From Sphingomonas baiyangensis (lineage in GTDB: Bacteria > Pseudomonadota > Alphaproteobacteria > Sphingomonadales > Sphingomonadaceae): a stretch of 64,000 bases of DNA. Made by a program: the position numbers and the translations under genes. Positions 11,912 through 20,064 of the stretch are shown here, piece by piece. Every line of letters begins with the position of its first letter. Within the stretch, counting starts at the first letter, position 1. The stretch is from positions 1,726,227 to 1,790,226 of the forward strand of contig NZ_SWKR01000002.1 in the NCBI RefSeq assembly GCF_005144715.1. The letters are read 5' to 3'. The notes beneath the pieces were generated by a model. The model was not told the DNA's origin. It saw only the letters and a list, made by a program, of their open reading frames with translations, and made no database searches.

Positions 11912-13175
11912 GAACGTCCTGCTGCTGGGATCGGGAGGCCGCGAACATGCGCTCGCATGGCGGCTTTCGCAATCGCCGGGCCTCACAAAGCTCTGGGCGG
12001 CACCGGGCAATCCGGGGATCGCCGCCCATGCCGAATGCGTCGCGATCGACCCGATGGATCAGCGCGCGGTGATCGATTTCTGCCTGCGCAATTCGGTGGG
12101 CTTCGTCGTCGTCGGGCCCGAATCGCCGCTGGTGGCGGGGCTGGCCGACAATCTGCGCACCATGGGCATCGCCACCTTCGGCCCCGGCCGCGCGGCGGCG
12201 CGGCTCGAGGGGTCGAAGGGCTTCACCAAGGATCTCTGCCGGCGCGAGAACATCCCGACCGCCGGCTATGCCCGCGTGTCGAGCCGCGACGGCGCCGAGG
12301 CGGCGTTGCCCGACTTCGGCCTGCCCGTCGTCATCAAGGCCGATGGGCTGGCGGCGGGCAAGGGCGTGGTCATCGCCTATACGCATGAGGAAGCCCGCGC
12401 CGCCTGTGCCGCATTGTTCGAGCGCCCCGGCGGCGAAGCGGTAATCGAGGAGTTCCTGACCGGTGAGGAAGCCAGCCTGTTCGTGCTGACTGACGGCGAG
12501 GCGATCGTGCCCTTCGGCTCGGCGCAGGACCACAAGCGCGTCGGCGAAGGCGATACCGGCCCCAATACCGGCGGCATGGGCGCCTATTCGCCGGCCTTCG
12601 TGCTTACCGAAACGCTCGAAAAGCGCGCGATCGACGAGATCGTGCGGCCGACGGTGGAAGCGCTGGCGCGCGCGGGCACCCCCTATTCGGGCGTGCTTTA
12701 TGCCGGCCTGATCCTCACCAATACCGGCCCCAAGCTCATCGAATATAACTGCCGCTTCGGCGATCCCGAATGCCAGGTGCTGATGGCGCGCTTCGAGGGC
12801 GATCTGCTCGACTGGCTGCTCGCGACCGCCGAGGGGCGGCTGGGTGCGATGGGCACGCCCGCCTTTGCCGACGATCCCGCGCTCACCGTCGTGATGGCAG
12901 CGAAGGGCTATCCGGGCACGCCCGTCGCCGGCGGCGCGATACGTGGGCTCGAGGCGGCCGAAGCGGCGGGCACGCGCGTGTTCCAGGCGGGCACGCGCCG
13001 CGAGGGCGATGCGCTCGTCGCCGCCGGAGGGCGCGTGCTTGCAGTCACCGCCAGCGGCAGCGACCTCGCCGCCGCGCAGGCAAATGCCTATCGCGGCGTC
13101 GACGCGATCGACTTCGCCGACGGCTTCTGCCGCCGCGACATCGGCGCGCGCGCGACCGAGGCGATGCCCGCCTGA
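11910..13175 (+). CDS. purD: Phosphoribosylamine-glycine ligase (GARS)
   Basis: Catalyses ATP-dependent joining of glycine to 5-phosphoribosylamine, the second step of purine synthesis. The 421-residue product starts [17 protein letters not shown], the family's N-terminal signature. It has the ATP-grasp motifs [13 protein letters not shown] (about 145-157) and [19 protein letters not shown] (about 210-228), and the metal-binding ending [14 protein letters not shown]. An in-frame ATG 24 codons upstream gives a tail that family members lack. Its ATG shares two bases with the divergent xseA start. Confidence 0.97.
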   Translation: MNVLLLGSGGREHALAWRLSQSPGLTKLWAAPGNPGIAAHAECVAIDPMDQRAVIDFCLRNSVGFVVVGPESPLVAGLADNLRTMGIATFGPGRAAARLEGSKGFTKDLCRRENIPTAGYARVSSRDGAEAALPDFGLPVVIKADGLAAGKGVVIAYTHEEARAACAALFERPGGEAVIEEFLTGEEASLFVLTDGEAIVPFGSAQDHKRVGEGDTGPNTGGMGAYSPAFVLTETLEKRAIDEIVRPTVEALARAGTPYSGVLYAGLILTNTGPKLIEYNCRFGDPECQVLMARFEGDLLDWLLATAEGRLGAMGTPAFADDPALTVVMAAKGYPGTPVAGGAIRGLEAAEAAGTRVFQAGTRREGDALVAAGGRVLAVTASGSDLAAAQANAYRGVDAIDFADGFCRRDIGARATEAMPA

Positions 13176-13272
13176 GCGGGCTTTGCCGCCGCTATTTCCG
13201 CCAGCCATCGAAATGCGTTAGGGCTCGATCAGGCGCCGTCGCGCGCCGCCCAATCGCGGGAGCATATCACGC

Positions 13273-14007
13273 ATGACCACCGCCGCGCCGCAGGAAACCG
13301 TCACCACCACCTCGCCTGCCGGCGCAGCCGAGGCGATGATGCCGGTGACGATCACGCATCTGGCGCTGATCGCGCTGCTCGCCGTCGCCACGATTGCGAT
13401 GATCTGGTGGGGCACGCGGCGTTGGCGCCGCCAGCGCGAGAGCGATCGCGCGCTCGAGGACGAAGGCCTGGTGACGCATGTCGGCGAGGCGACGCCGGTC
13501 GAGCCTGTCACCAGCGCGCAGCCTGCCTCGCCTCCCGCCCACGAGAAGCAGTCGTCCCAAGCGCCCGCCACGCAAGCCCCACCCATCGCAGCCGTACCCG
13601 CATCGCTCGACGATGAGGCCCCGCCGGCTGACGGAGCCGTCCCTGCCGAAGCACCCGAACCGGTAACGGCATCGCCGCCCTTCACGCCCCCCGTCGCCCC
13701 CGCCCCGCCGCCGATTGCCGATGCGCCGGTGCCGGGCGCGCCGCCGGCCGCCGTGCCCGGCCCCGCCGACATGCCCGTCACCACGCTCAAGGGGCTCGGC
13801 CCCAAGGTCGCGGCGCTGCTCGCCGATCAGGGCGTGACCACCGTCGGCGACATGGCCGCGCTCACACCCGAGCGCGCCGAGGCGATCGACGCCGGGCTCG
13901 GCGCCTTCACCGGCCGCATGCAGCGCGACCGCTGGATCGAACAGGCCCGCCTCCTCGCCACCGGCGACCGCGCCGCCTACGAAGCCTCGTTCGGCAAGCT
14001 GGGCTGA
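13273..14007 (+). CDS. Membrane-anchored protein with C-terminal helix-hairpin-helix domain
   Basis: The 244-residue protein has one transmembrane segment near residues 28-46 (ITHLALIALLAVATIAMIWW), then a basic stretch, a long Pro/Ala/Glu-rich linker (about 70-165) and a compact C-terminal domain. The last begins TLKGLGPKVAALLADQGVTT and continues VGDMAALTPERAEAIDAGLG, matching the HhH-type predicted 5' nuclease or DNA-binding domain (COG3743-like) that is also found fused to NADH dehydrogenase subunits in alphaproteobacteria. The layout places the HhH domain in the cytoplasm on a flexible tether. Function unknown. The dipeptidase gene starts 3 bp after its stop. Confidence 0.75.
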   Translation: MTTAAPQETVTTTSPAGAAEAMMPVTITHLALIALLAVATIAMIWWGTRRWRRQRESDRALEDEGLVTHVGEATPVEPVTSAQPASPPAHEKQSSQAPATQAPPIAAVPASLDDEAPPADGAVPAEAPEPVTASPPFTPPVAPAPPPIADAPVPGAPPAAVPGPADMPVTTLKGLGPKVAALLADQGVTTVGDMAALTPERAEAIDAGLGAFTGRMQRDRWIEQARLLATGDRAAYEASFGKLG

Positions 14008-14009
14008 CG

Positions 14010-15188
14010 ATGCGCATCGCCATCGCTGGCCTGCTGCTCACCGCATTAACTCCGCTTCCCGCCGCCGCGCAGGATGCCGCGAGCATCGAACGGCGGGTCG
14101 AGGCGCTGGTTGCCGCGCGCGTGGTGATCGACGGGCACAACGACCTGCCCTGGGAGTTGCGCGACAGGCATGGCGGCGTCGATGCGGTCGATCGCGTCGA
14201 CCTCATGCAGTCGACCGACCGGCTCGATCCGCCGCTCCAGACCGACATTCCGCGGCTGCGGCGTGGCGGCTATGGCGGGCAGTTCTGGTCGCTATGGATT
14301 CCTGCCAGCGTCACCGGCCCGGCTGCGGTGAAGATGACGATCGAGGAGATCGACATCGTGCGTCGGATGGTCGCGCGCTATCCAGAGGCGTTCGCGCTTG
14401 CCGACACCGCCGCCGAGGTCGAGGCGGCACGCCGCTCGGGCCGCATCGCCGCGCTGATGGGGATCGAGGGCGGCCACCAGATCGATAACAGCCTCGCGGT
14501 GCTGCGCCGCTACCGCGACCTGGGCGTGCTCTACATGACGCTCACGCATTCGAAGCATGTCGGCTGGGCCGATAGCGCCACCGACGCGCCCGCCGCAAAC
14601 GGCCTCGCCGATTTCGGCCGCGCGGTGATCGCCGAGATGAACCGCATCGGCATGATCGTCGACCTCAGCCATGTGTCGCCCGAAACCGCCCGCGCCGCGC
14701 TCGCGGTCACCAGGGCGCCGGTCATCTTTTCGCACTCCAACGCCTTTGCGGTGAACCCGCACCCGCGCAACGTGCCCGACGACGTGCTCAGGGCCACCGC
14801 CGCCAATGGCGGCGTCGTAATGGTCAACGTCTATCCGCCCTTCGTGTCCGATGCCGTGCGCCGCTGGAACGCCGCGCGCGACGCCGCACGCGATGCCGCC
14901 GCCTTCGCCGCCGCCAATCCGCGCCCGGCCGTCGGCGTCGGCGCGGTCGCCGACCATGTCGAGCATATCGCGCGCGTCGCCGGGCGCGCGCATGTGGGGC
15001 TGGGCGGCGACTATGACGGCATCGGCGGCGATGCGGTGGCGGGCATGGCGGGCGTCGATGGCTGGCGCGCGCTGTTCGCCGAACTCATGCGGCGCGGCTG
15101 GAGCGATGCCGATATCGCCGCACTCGCGGGTGGCAACGTGCTGCGCGTGATGCGCGGCGTGGAAAAGGTCGCCGCCGCCGCGCGTTGA
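14010..15188 (+). CDS. Secreted M19 family dipeptidase
   Basis: Zinc membrane-dipeptidase (renal dipeptidase) family, hydrolysing dipeptides outside the cytoplasm. The 392-residue product has a signal peptide (MRIAIAGLLLTALTPLPAAAQ). The HxD zinc pair is in VIDGHNDLPWEL. The bridging Glu lies in MGIEGGHQI, metal-binding histidines in VDLSHVSPE and FSHSNAFAV, and a late GLGGDYDGIGG motif supports substrate binding. All key residues are present. It directly follows the HhH membrane-protein gene and precedes corA by 31 bp. Confidence 0.93.
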   Translation: MRIAIAGLLLTALTPLPAAAQDAASIERRVEALVAARVVIDGHNDLPWELRDRHGGVDAVDRVDLMQSTDRLDPPLQTDIPRLRRGGYGGQFWSLWIPASVTGPAAVKMTIEEIDIVRRMVARYPEAFALADTAAEVEAARRSGRIAALMGIEGGHQIDNSLAVLRRYRDLGVLYMTLTHSKHVGWADSATDAPAANGLADFGRAVIAEMNRIGMIVDLSHVSPETARAALAVTRAPVIFSHSNAFAVNPHPRNVPDDVLRATAANGGVVMVNVYPPFVSDAVRRWNAARDAARDAAAFAAANPRPAVGVGAVADHVEHIARVAGRAHVGLGGDYDGIGGDAVAGMAGVDGWRALFAELMRRGWSDADIAALAGGNVLRVMRGVEKVAAAAR

Positions 15189-15219
15189 GGCGCATCGCAC
15201 TCCAGCAGCGGGGCACCGC

Positions 15220-16188
15220 ATGACCGTCGTCGCCGCCTATCTCTATCGCCATGGCCAGCGCGTCCGCCCCGTCGCGATCGACGAAAAGATCGATTCGCCC
15301 GCCGACAAGTCCGAGTTCGTCTGGATCGGCATCTGCGATCCTACGCCCGAGGAGATGCAGGCGCTCAAGGCGCAATACGGCCTGCATCCGCTCGCGGTCG
15401 AGGATGCGGTCAAGGCCGATCAGCTTCCCAAGGTCGACGTTTATGGCGACCAGCTGTTCGTCGTCGCGCGCACGGCCGAGCTGCACGGCGACGCAATCGA
15501 CTATGGCGAGACGGCGATGTTCGTCGGCCACAGCCACATCATCAGCGTGCGCCACGGATCGGCGCGCTCGCACAAGCCCTTACGCGATCAGCTCGAGGCG
15601 GCGCCCGCTTTGCTCGTCCACGGTGTCGATTACGTGCTGCACGCGATTCTCGACTATATCGTCGACGGCTATCTGCCGCTCGTCGAGGCGATCGAGGACG
15701 AGGTGCTCGAGATGGAGCAGCGCACGCTCGACACGTTCCTCGGGCGCGACGAGATCACGCGCATCTTCACGCTGCGCCGCCAGCTCACGCGCTTCCAGCG
15801 CGTGCTGGGGCCGATGGGCGAAGTGGCGGGCAAGCTCACGCGGCTCGATCTGCCGTGCATCGACGCCGAGGCGCGGCCCTATTTCGCCGACGTGCTCGAT
15901 CATGTGCGCCGCGTGCAGACGATGGTCGAGGGGCTGTTGCAGGTGCTCAACTCAGTATTCGAGTTCAGCAACCTGATGGAGCAGCAGCGCACCGGCAACA
16001 TCACGCGCCAGCTCGCGGCATGGGCGGCGATCCTCGCCGTGCCTACCGCGATCGCCGGCATCTACGGCATGAACTTCCGCAACATGCCCGAATTGCAGAC
16101 CGAATATGGCTATTTCGTCGTGCTGGCCGTGATTGCGGTTATCTGCACGCTGCTCTACGCGCGCTTCCGGCGCCTCGGCTGGCTCTGA
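15220..16188 (+). CDS. corA: CorA family magnesium/cobalt transporter
   Basis: Pentameric inner-membrane channel for Mg2+ and Co2+ uptake. The 322-residue product has a long cytoplasmic alpha/beta and helical domain, then two C-terminal transmembrane helices separated by the family signature YGMNFRNMPEL (about residue 282). The short MPEL-type loop after GMN is typical. No leader riboswitch is apparent, since the upstream gap is only 31 bp. Co-transcription with the dipeptidase gene is possible. Confidence 0.95.
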   Translation: MTVVAAYLYRHGQRVRPVAIDEKIDSPADKSEFVWIGICDPTPEEMQALKAQYGLHPLAVEDAVKADQLPKVDVYGDQLFVVARTAELHGDAIDYGETAMFVGHSHIISVRHGSARSHKPLRDQLEAAPALLVHGVDYVLHAILDYIVDGYLPLVEAIEDEVLEMEQRTLDTFLGRDEITRIFTLRRQLTRFQRVLGPMGEVAGKLTRLDLPCIDAEARPYFADVLDHVRRVQTMVEGLLQVLNSVFEFSNLMEQQRTGNITRQLAAWAAILAVPTAIAGIYGMNFRNMPELQTEYGYFVVLAVIAVICTLLYARFRRLGWL

Positions 16189-16197
16189 TCGCCTACC

Positions 16198-17400
16198 TCA
16201 GTAGAAGCGGCGCAGCGTGAGCGTCCGGGTGGCGCCGTCGCACATGCCGAAGCGTATCACGCGGCCGGGTTCGCCTGCCGACCATGCGGTATCGACGCTG
16301 CCGTCGGCGATCGTCGGCACGGGCACATCGTCGACGGTGCAGATCTGCTCGCCGTCCTGCCACCCCGCCGCTGCCGCGGGACTGCCGCGCATGACATGGA
16401 GCACGCGCAGCCGCCCGGTATCGTAGCCGACCAGCAGCCCGCTGGTCGAACGGATCGGCGGCGCCGCCGCGCGCGTGCCGGGCGCGAACACCATATGCCC
16501 CGCGCGCGGGTCCATTAGCACCCGATAGCGCTGGAGGAGCCCCGATCCGATCCGGCCCGCCGTGCTCGTCTGGTCCGAAAAGCCCGCTTTGGGCTCGATG
16601 CGCAGCTCGATCTCGCGCATCGGCTGCGCACCTACCGCCAGCGTCGGCAGGATCGTCATGTCGGTACGGATCGTGCCGCCCAATCCGAAGGCCACGGCGC
16701 TGGTGAGGCCGGCCGGCTTGACGCCGACGGCGTTCCACGCGCCGCGCGACAGCGTAAGCGCGGCACCGTCGCCAGTGTCGACGATGAGTGGGCGCACGCG
16801 ACGACCCGCGATCGTCGCCTCGCTCACGAACACGCGGCTTTGCGGCGAGAGCGAAAGCGGCGCGCTCGCGCCCGGAAAGGGCAGACGGCCGCTCGGCAGC
16901 AACCGGAATCGCCCGGCATCGAAATCGATGTCGAGCGCACAGCATGACAGGATGTCGCTGCCCACGAGCAGGTCGACGGGCGCCGCACTGCCCGTGGCGA
17001 TCGCCTTGAGGTCGACGATCGCGACGCGGCCGCCGGTGCGCGTCAGCCCGCCAAAGCCGATTCGCTCGATCGCCGCCCAGCCGATCGGCACCGCGCCGCC
17101 CACCGCATCGGCGCGCTGCCGGCCGCTTGCGGGCGTCAGCCCGGCAGCGCCCGCAAAGGCGCGCGATGCCACGGTGTAGCTGACGCCGGTATCGAGGATC
17201 GCGCTCGCACGCCGGCCGTCGATCTCGAGGTCGAAGCGCAGCTGATTGCCCGGCGTCAGCTCGAACGGCACCCAGCGCGTGTCGGTATCGCGCGCCAGCA
17301 TTACGTCGGTGGCAGGCGGCGGCGCGGCGGTGCGCTGCGGCGGCACGGGCGACGCCGCACCCACGAGCAACAGGCCGGCCAGGATCGCGACAGCACGCAT
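16198..17400 (-). CDS. Secreted aspartic protease-like protein with PDZ-like C-terminus
   Basis: The ATG at 17400 gives 400 residues with a signal peptide (MRAVAILAGLLLVGAASPVP). Two retropepsin-type lobes follow in one chain: ILDTGVSYTV (about residue 70) and LIVDTGDGAALTLS (about 215), each with a DTG. The final 90 residues (LLVGYDTGRLRVLHVMRGSP then AAAAGWQDGEQICTVDD) look like a PDZ domain. Bacterial proteins with this build are found mainly in Proteobacteria and their substrates are largely unknown. The longer open frame upstream would block the signal peptide. It converges on corA, only 9 bp away. Confidence 0.8.
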   Translation of the reverse strand: MRAVAILAGLLLVGAASPVPPQRTAAPPPATDVMLARDTDTRWVPFELTPGNQLRFDLEIDGRRASAILDTGVSYTVASRAFAGAAGLTPASGRQRADAVGGAVPIGWAAIERIGFGGLTRTGGRVAIVDLKAIATGSAAPVDLLVGSDILSCCALDIDFDAGRFRLLPSGRLPFPGASAPLSLSPQSRVFVSEATIAGRRVRPLIVDTGDGAALTLSRGAWNAVGVKPAGLTSAVAFGLGGTIRTDMTILPTLAVGAQPMREIELRIEPKAGFSDQTSTAGRIGSGLLQRYRVLMDPRAGHMVFAPGTRAAAPPIRSTSGLLVGYDTGRLRVLHVMRGSPAAAAGWQDGEQICTVDDVPVPTIADGSVDTAWSAGEPGRVIRFGMCDGATRTLTLRRFY

Positions 17401-17461
17401 CGTCGCCGGCCTAGCGCGCTTTATCGCGGCTGGCGAGAGGCCTGCATGGGTGGCGCGCGAT

Positions 17462-19003
17462 CTAGAGGCAAGCCTCAAGCAGCGCCTGGTCGAAGCCGAA
17501 CTGCTTGGCCTTTTCAAGCGTGTAGGGCCGCAGGCCCATCGAGCGGTATTCGCCGATGATCTTGCCGTCGGCGCTCTCGTCGAGATATTCGAACTTGAAT
17601 AGTTCCTGCGTCACGATGACGGGGCCTTCCATGCCGATCACTTCGGTGATGTTGGTGACGCGGCGCGAGCCGTCGCGTAGGCGCTTGACCTGGACGATGA
17701 GGTCTACCGAGTCGGCGATCTGACGGCTGATCGCTTCCTTGGGCACCTTGATGTCCGACATCATCACCATGTTCTCCATACGCGCCAGGCATTCGCGTGG
17801 GCTGTTGGAGTGGAGCGTCGCCATCGAGCCATCGTGACCCGTGTTCATCGCAGCGAGCAGATCGAAGCACTCGCTGCCACGGATTTCGCCGAGAATGATG
17901 CGATCGGGGCGCATACGCAGCGCGTTCTTGACCAGATCGCGGATGGTGATCTCGCCCTGCCCTTCGAGGTTCGGCGGGCGCGTTTCGAGCGGCAGCCAGT
18001 GCGGCTGTTGCAGGCGGAGTTCGGCGGCGTCCTCGATCGTCAGCACGCGCTCGCCGGGGTCGATCATCTTCGACAACGCGTTGAGCATCGTCGTCTTGCC
18101 CGAGCCGGTGCCGCCCGAGATGACGACGTTGAAGCGGCACGCCCCCGCCACCTTGAGTGCGGTCGCCATCTTCTGGCTCATGCTGCCGAAGCCCGCCATC
18201 ATGTCGAGCGTGATCGGCTTGGCGGAGAATTTACGGATCGAGATGGCGGTGCCGCGCAGCGACAGCGGCGGCACGATCACGTTGACGCGGCTGCCGTCCT
18301 TGAGGCGGGCGTCGGCGAGCGGCGTGGTCTGGTCGACGCGGCGGCCGACCGAGTTGCAGATGCGCTGCGCGATCTGGAACAGATGCTCCTCGTCGCGGAA
18401 CTGGATGTTGGCGAGCTCGAGCTTGCCCTTGCGCTCGACAAAGGTCTGTTCGGGCCCGTTGACCATGATGTCGCTGATCGCGGGGTCGCTCAGCAGCTCC
18501 TCGAGCGGGCCGAGGCCCAGCAGCTCGTCGACGAGCACCTTCTCGAGCGCGAACTGCTCGCGCCGGTTGAGCGTGAGCTTCAGCTCGGCGAGCACCTCGC
18601 CGATGATCGGGCGGAACTCCTCGGCGAGCTCGTCCTTGTTGAGCGTGGCGGCGGCTTCGGGATCGACGCGCTCGAGCAGACGCGGCAGCACCTGTTCCTT
18701 GATGCGGTGGATCGAGCTTTCGAACCCCTCGACGCGGCTGTTGCCCTGATCGCCCGATGCCGCCTGGCGATCGGCAAGGCGCTGCATTGCGTCGGTGTTG
18801 AGGCTGTTTGCCGTCACGTCCTGCTCGACGGGATCGAGCGCGGCGCCGGGAAGCGGAATCGAATCGAGCGGCGGAAACTGCTCGCCGCCGCCGGGCCCAC
18901 CCTCGTCGCGGCTCGCGCCGCCCGGACCCTGCATCGGCCGCGCGACGCCGAACGAGGGGCGGCTGCCGGTTCCCATGCCGCTGCGACGCCCGAATGCACT
19001 CAT
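17462..19003 (-). CDS. cpaF: CpaF family secretion ATPase (Tad pilus)
   Basis: Cytoplasmic hexameric ATPase that powers Flp/Tad pilus assembly or type II/IV-like secretion. From the ATG at 19003 the product is 513 residues. The catalytic core has Walker A SGGTGSGKTTML (about 290), an Asp box and the Walker B/His-box region, with RMRPDRIILGEIRGSECFDL and AMNTGHDGSMATLHSNSP. The N-terminal 70 residues are low-complexity and poorly conserved in this family. No other tad/cpa genes are in the window, so this copy is separated from its usual operon here. It is divergent from the EamA transporter gene. Confidence 0.95.
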   Translation of the reverse strand: MSAFGRRSGMGTGSRPSFGVARPMQGPGGASRDEGGPGGGEQFPPLDSIPLPGAALDPVEQDVTANSLNTDAMQRLADRQAASGDQGNSRVEGFESSIHRIKEQVLPRLLERVDPEAAATLNKDELAEEFRPIIGEVLAELKLTLNRREQFALEKVLVDELLGLGPLEELLSDPAISDIMVNGPEQTFVERKGKLELANIQFRDEEHLFQIAQRICNSVGRRVDQTTPLADARLKDGSRVNVIVPPLSLRGTAISIRKFSAKPITLDMMAGFGSMSQKMATALKVAGACRFNVVISGGTGSGKTTMLNALSKMIDPGERVLTIEDAAELRLQQPHWLPLETRPPNLEGQGEITIRDLVKNALRMRPDRIILGEIRGSECFDLLAAMNTGHDGSMATLHSNSPRECLARMENMVMMSDIKVPKEAISRQIADSVDLIVQVKRLRDGSRRVTNITEVIGMEGPVIVTQELFKFEYLDESADGKIIGEYRSMGLRPYTLEKAKQFGFDQALLEACL

Positions 19004-19151
19004 GCCTGATCCTTTGCCCCGATGGCCTGCCCGCAAGGGTTCGCCCGAGGGTGTAGGCCGGCAAGGCTTGAGAATTGCCTAACCATTCGGGCGCGGCGTT
19101 TGACAATCGGCGCACGCGCGGCGAAGCGGCGGCAGCGCGACAGGAGGCTGG

Positions 19152-20057
19152 GTGGCAAAAAACGGCGACGTGACGCGCGGGCTGCTGCTCGGCATGGCCG
19201 GCTTCGCGCTACTGTCCTGCGGCGACGGTATCATCAAGTCGACGGTCGACGAATGGCCGGCAAGCGCGGTGGCGGCGTTGCGCTACGTATTCGGGCTGGG
19301 CGGCGTCGCGCTGGCGGTGCTGCTGGTCGAGGGTCGCGGCGCGCTCGCGGTGCCGCGACCCTGGTTGCAGGCGGCGCGCGGGGCGGCGGTCGCCACCACC
19401 AGCTTCGCCTTCTTCATGGCGATCCGCTCGATGCCGCTCGCCGAGGCGACGTCGATCCAGTTCACCAGCCCGATGCTTACGGCTTTGCTGTCGGTCCCGC
19501 TGCTCGGTGAGCGCGCCCCGCGCAGCGCGTGGATCGCGACGGGGGCGGCGTTCGTCGGCGTGCTGATCGTGCTGCGCCCCGAAGTCGGGCGGCTCGGCTG
19601 GGCAGTCGGCTGGCCACTGCTCGCCGCGCTCGGCATGGCGCTGCTGATGATCGCCAATCGTCGCGCGGCGGGCGTCGCCTCACCGCTCGCGATGCAATAT
19701 CTGATCGCGCTGTTCGCGGCGCCGATCCTCATCGCGCTCGCGGCGGCGGGACACGTCACAGGCGGCGAGGCGATGCGGGTATCAATGCCCGACTGGAGCG
19801 TGATTTCGCGCTGCGCCCTGGTGGGGGGAAGCGCGACGATGGCGCACCTGCTCATCTACATGGCGACGGTGCGCGCCAGTGCCGCGGTCGTGGCGCCGAC
19901 GATCTACGTCCAGCTTCTGACCGCGCTAGCGGTGGGCGCGCTGGCGTTCGGCGACCGCCCCGAGCCCGTGGCGCTGCTCGGGGCACTCGTCATCATCGGG
20001 AGCGGCGTGTATTTCTGGCGCAGCCAGCAACCGCGCCGCACGCTGCCCGCAGCCTGA
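19152..20057 (+). CDS. EamA/DMT superfamily transporter
   Basis: Ten-helix inner-membrane carrier of the drug/metabolite transporter type, 301 residues. Two EamA repeats are seen (about 8-140 and 155-290), with the conserved end of the first near SPMLTALLSVPLLGER and of the second near TALAVGALAFGDRPEPVALL. It starts with GTG at 19152 behind a strong Shine-Dalgarno (caggagg). Substrate cannot be inferred; family members export metabolites or amino acids. It converges with the SLC13 permease gene. Confidence 0.9.
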   Translation: MAKNGDVTRGLLLGMAGFALLSCGDGIIKSTVDEWPASAVAALRYVFGLGGVALAVLLVEGRGALAVPRPWLQAARGAAVATTSFAFFMAIRSMPLAEATSIQFTSPMLTALLSVPLLGERAPRSAWIATGAAFVGVLIVLRPEVGRLGWAVGWPLLAALGMALLMIANRRAAGVASPLAMQYLIALFAAPILIALAAAGHVTGGEAMRVSMPDWSVISRCALVGGSATMAHLLIYMATVRASAAVVAPTIYVQLLTALAVGALAFGDRPEPVALLGALVIIGSGVYFWRSQQPRRTLPAA

Positions 20058-20064
20058 TCTGCGA

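Noticed and set aside
10971-13208. Minus-strand ORF of 745 codons across purD and xseA
   Set aside because: Covers two real genes in wrong frames; low-complexity Arg/Gly/Ala product.
17810-19009. Plus-strand ORF of 399 codons opposite cpaF
   Set aside because: Shadow of cpaF codon bias; no recognisable domain.
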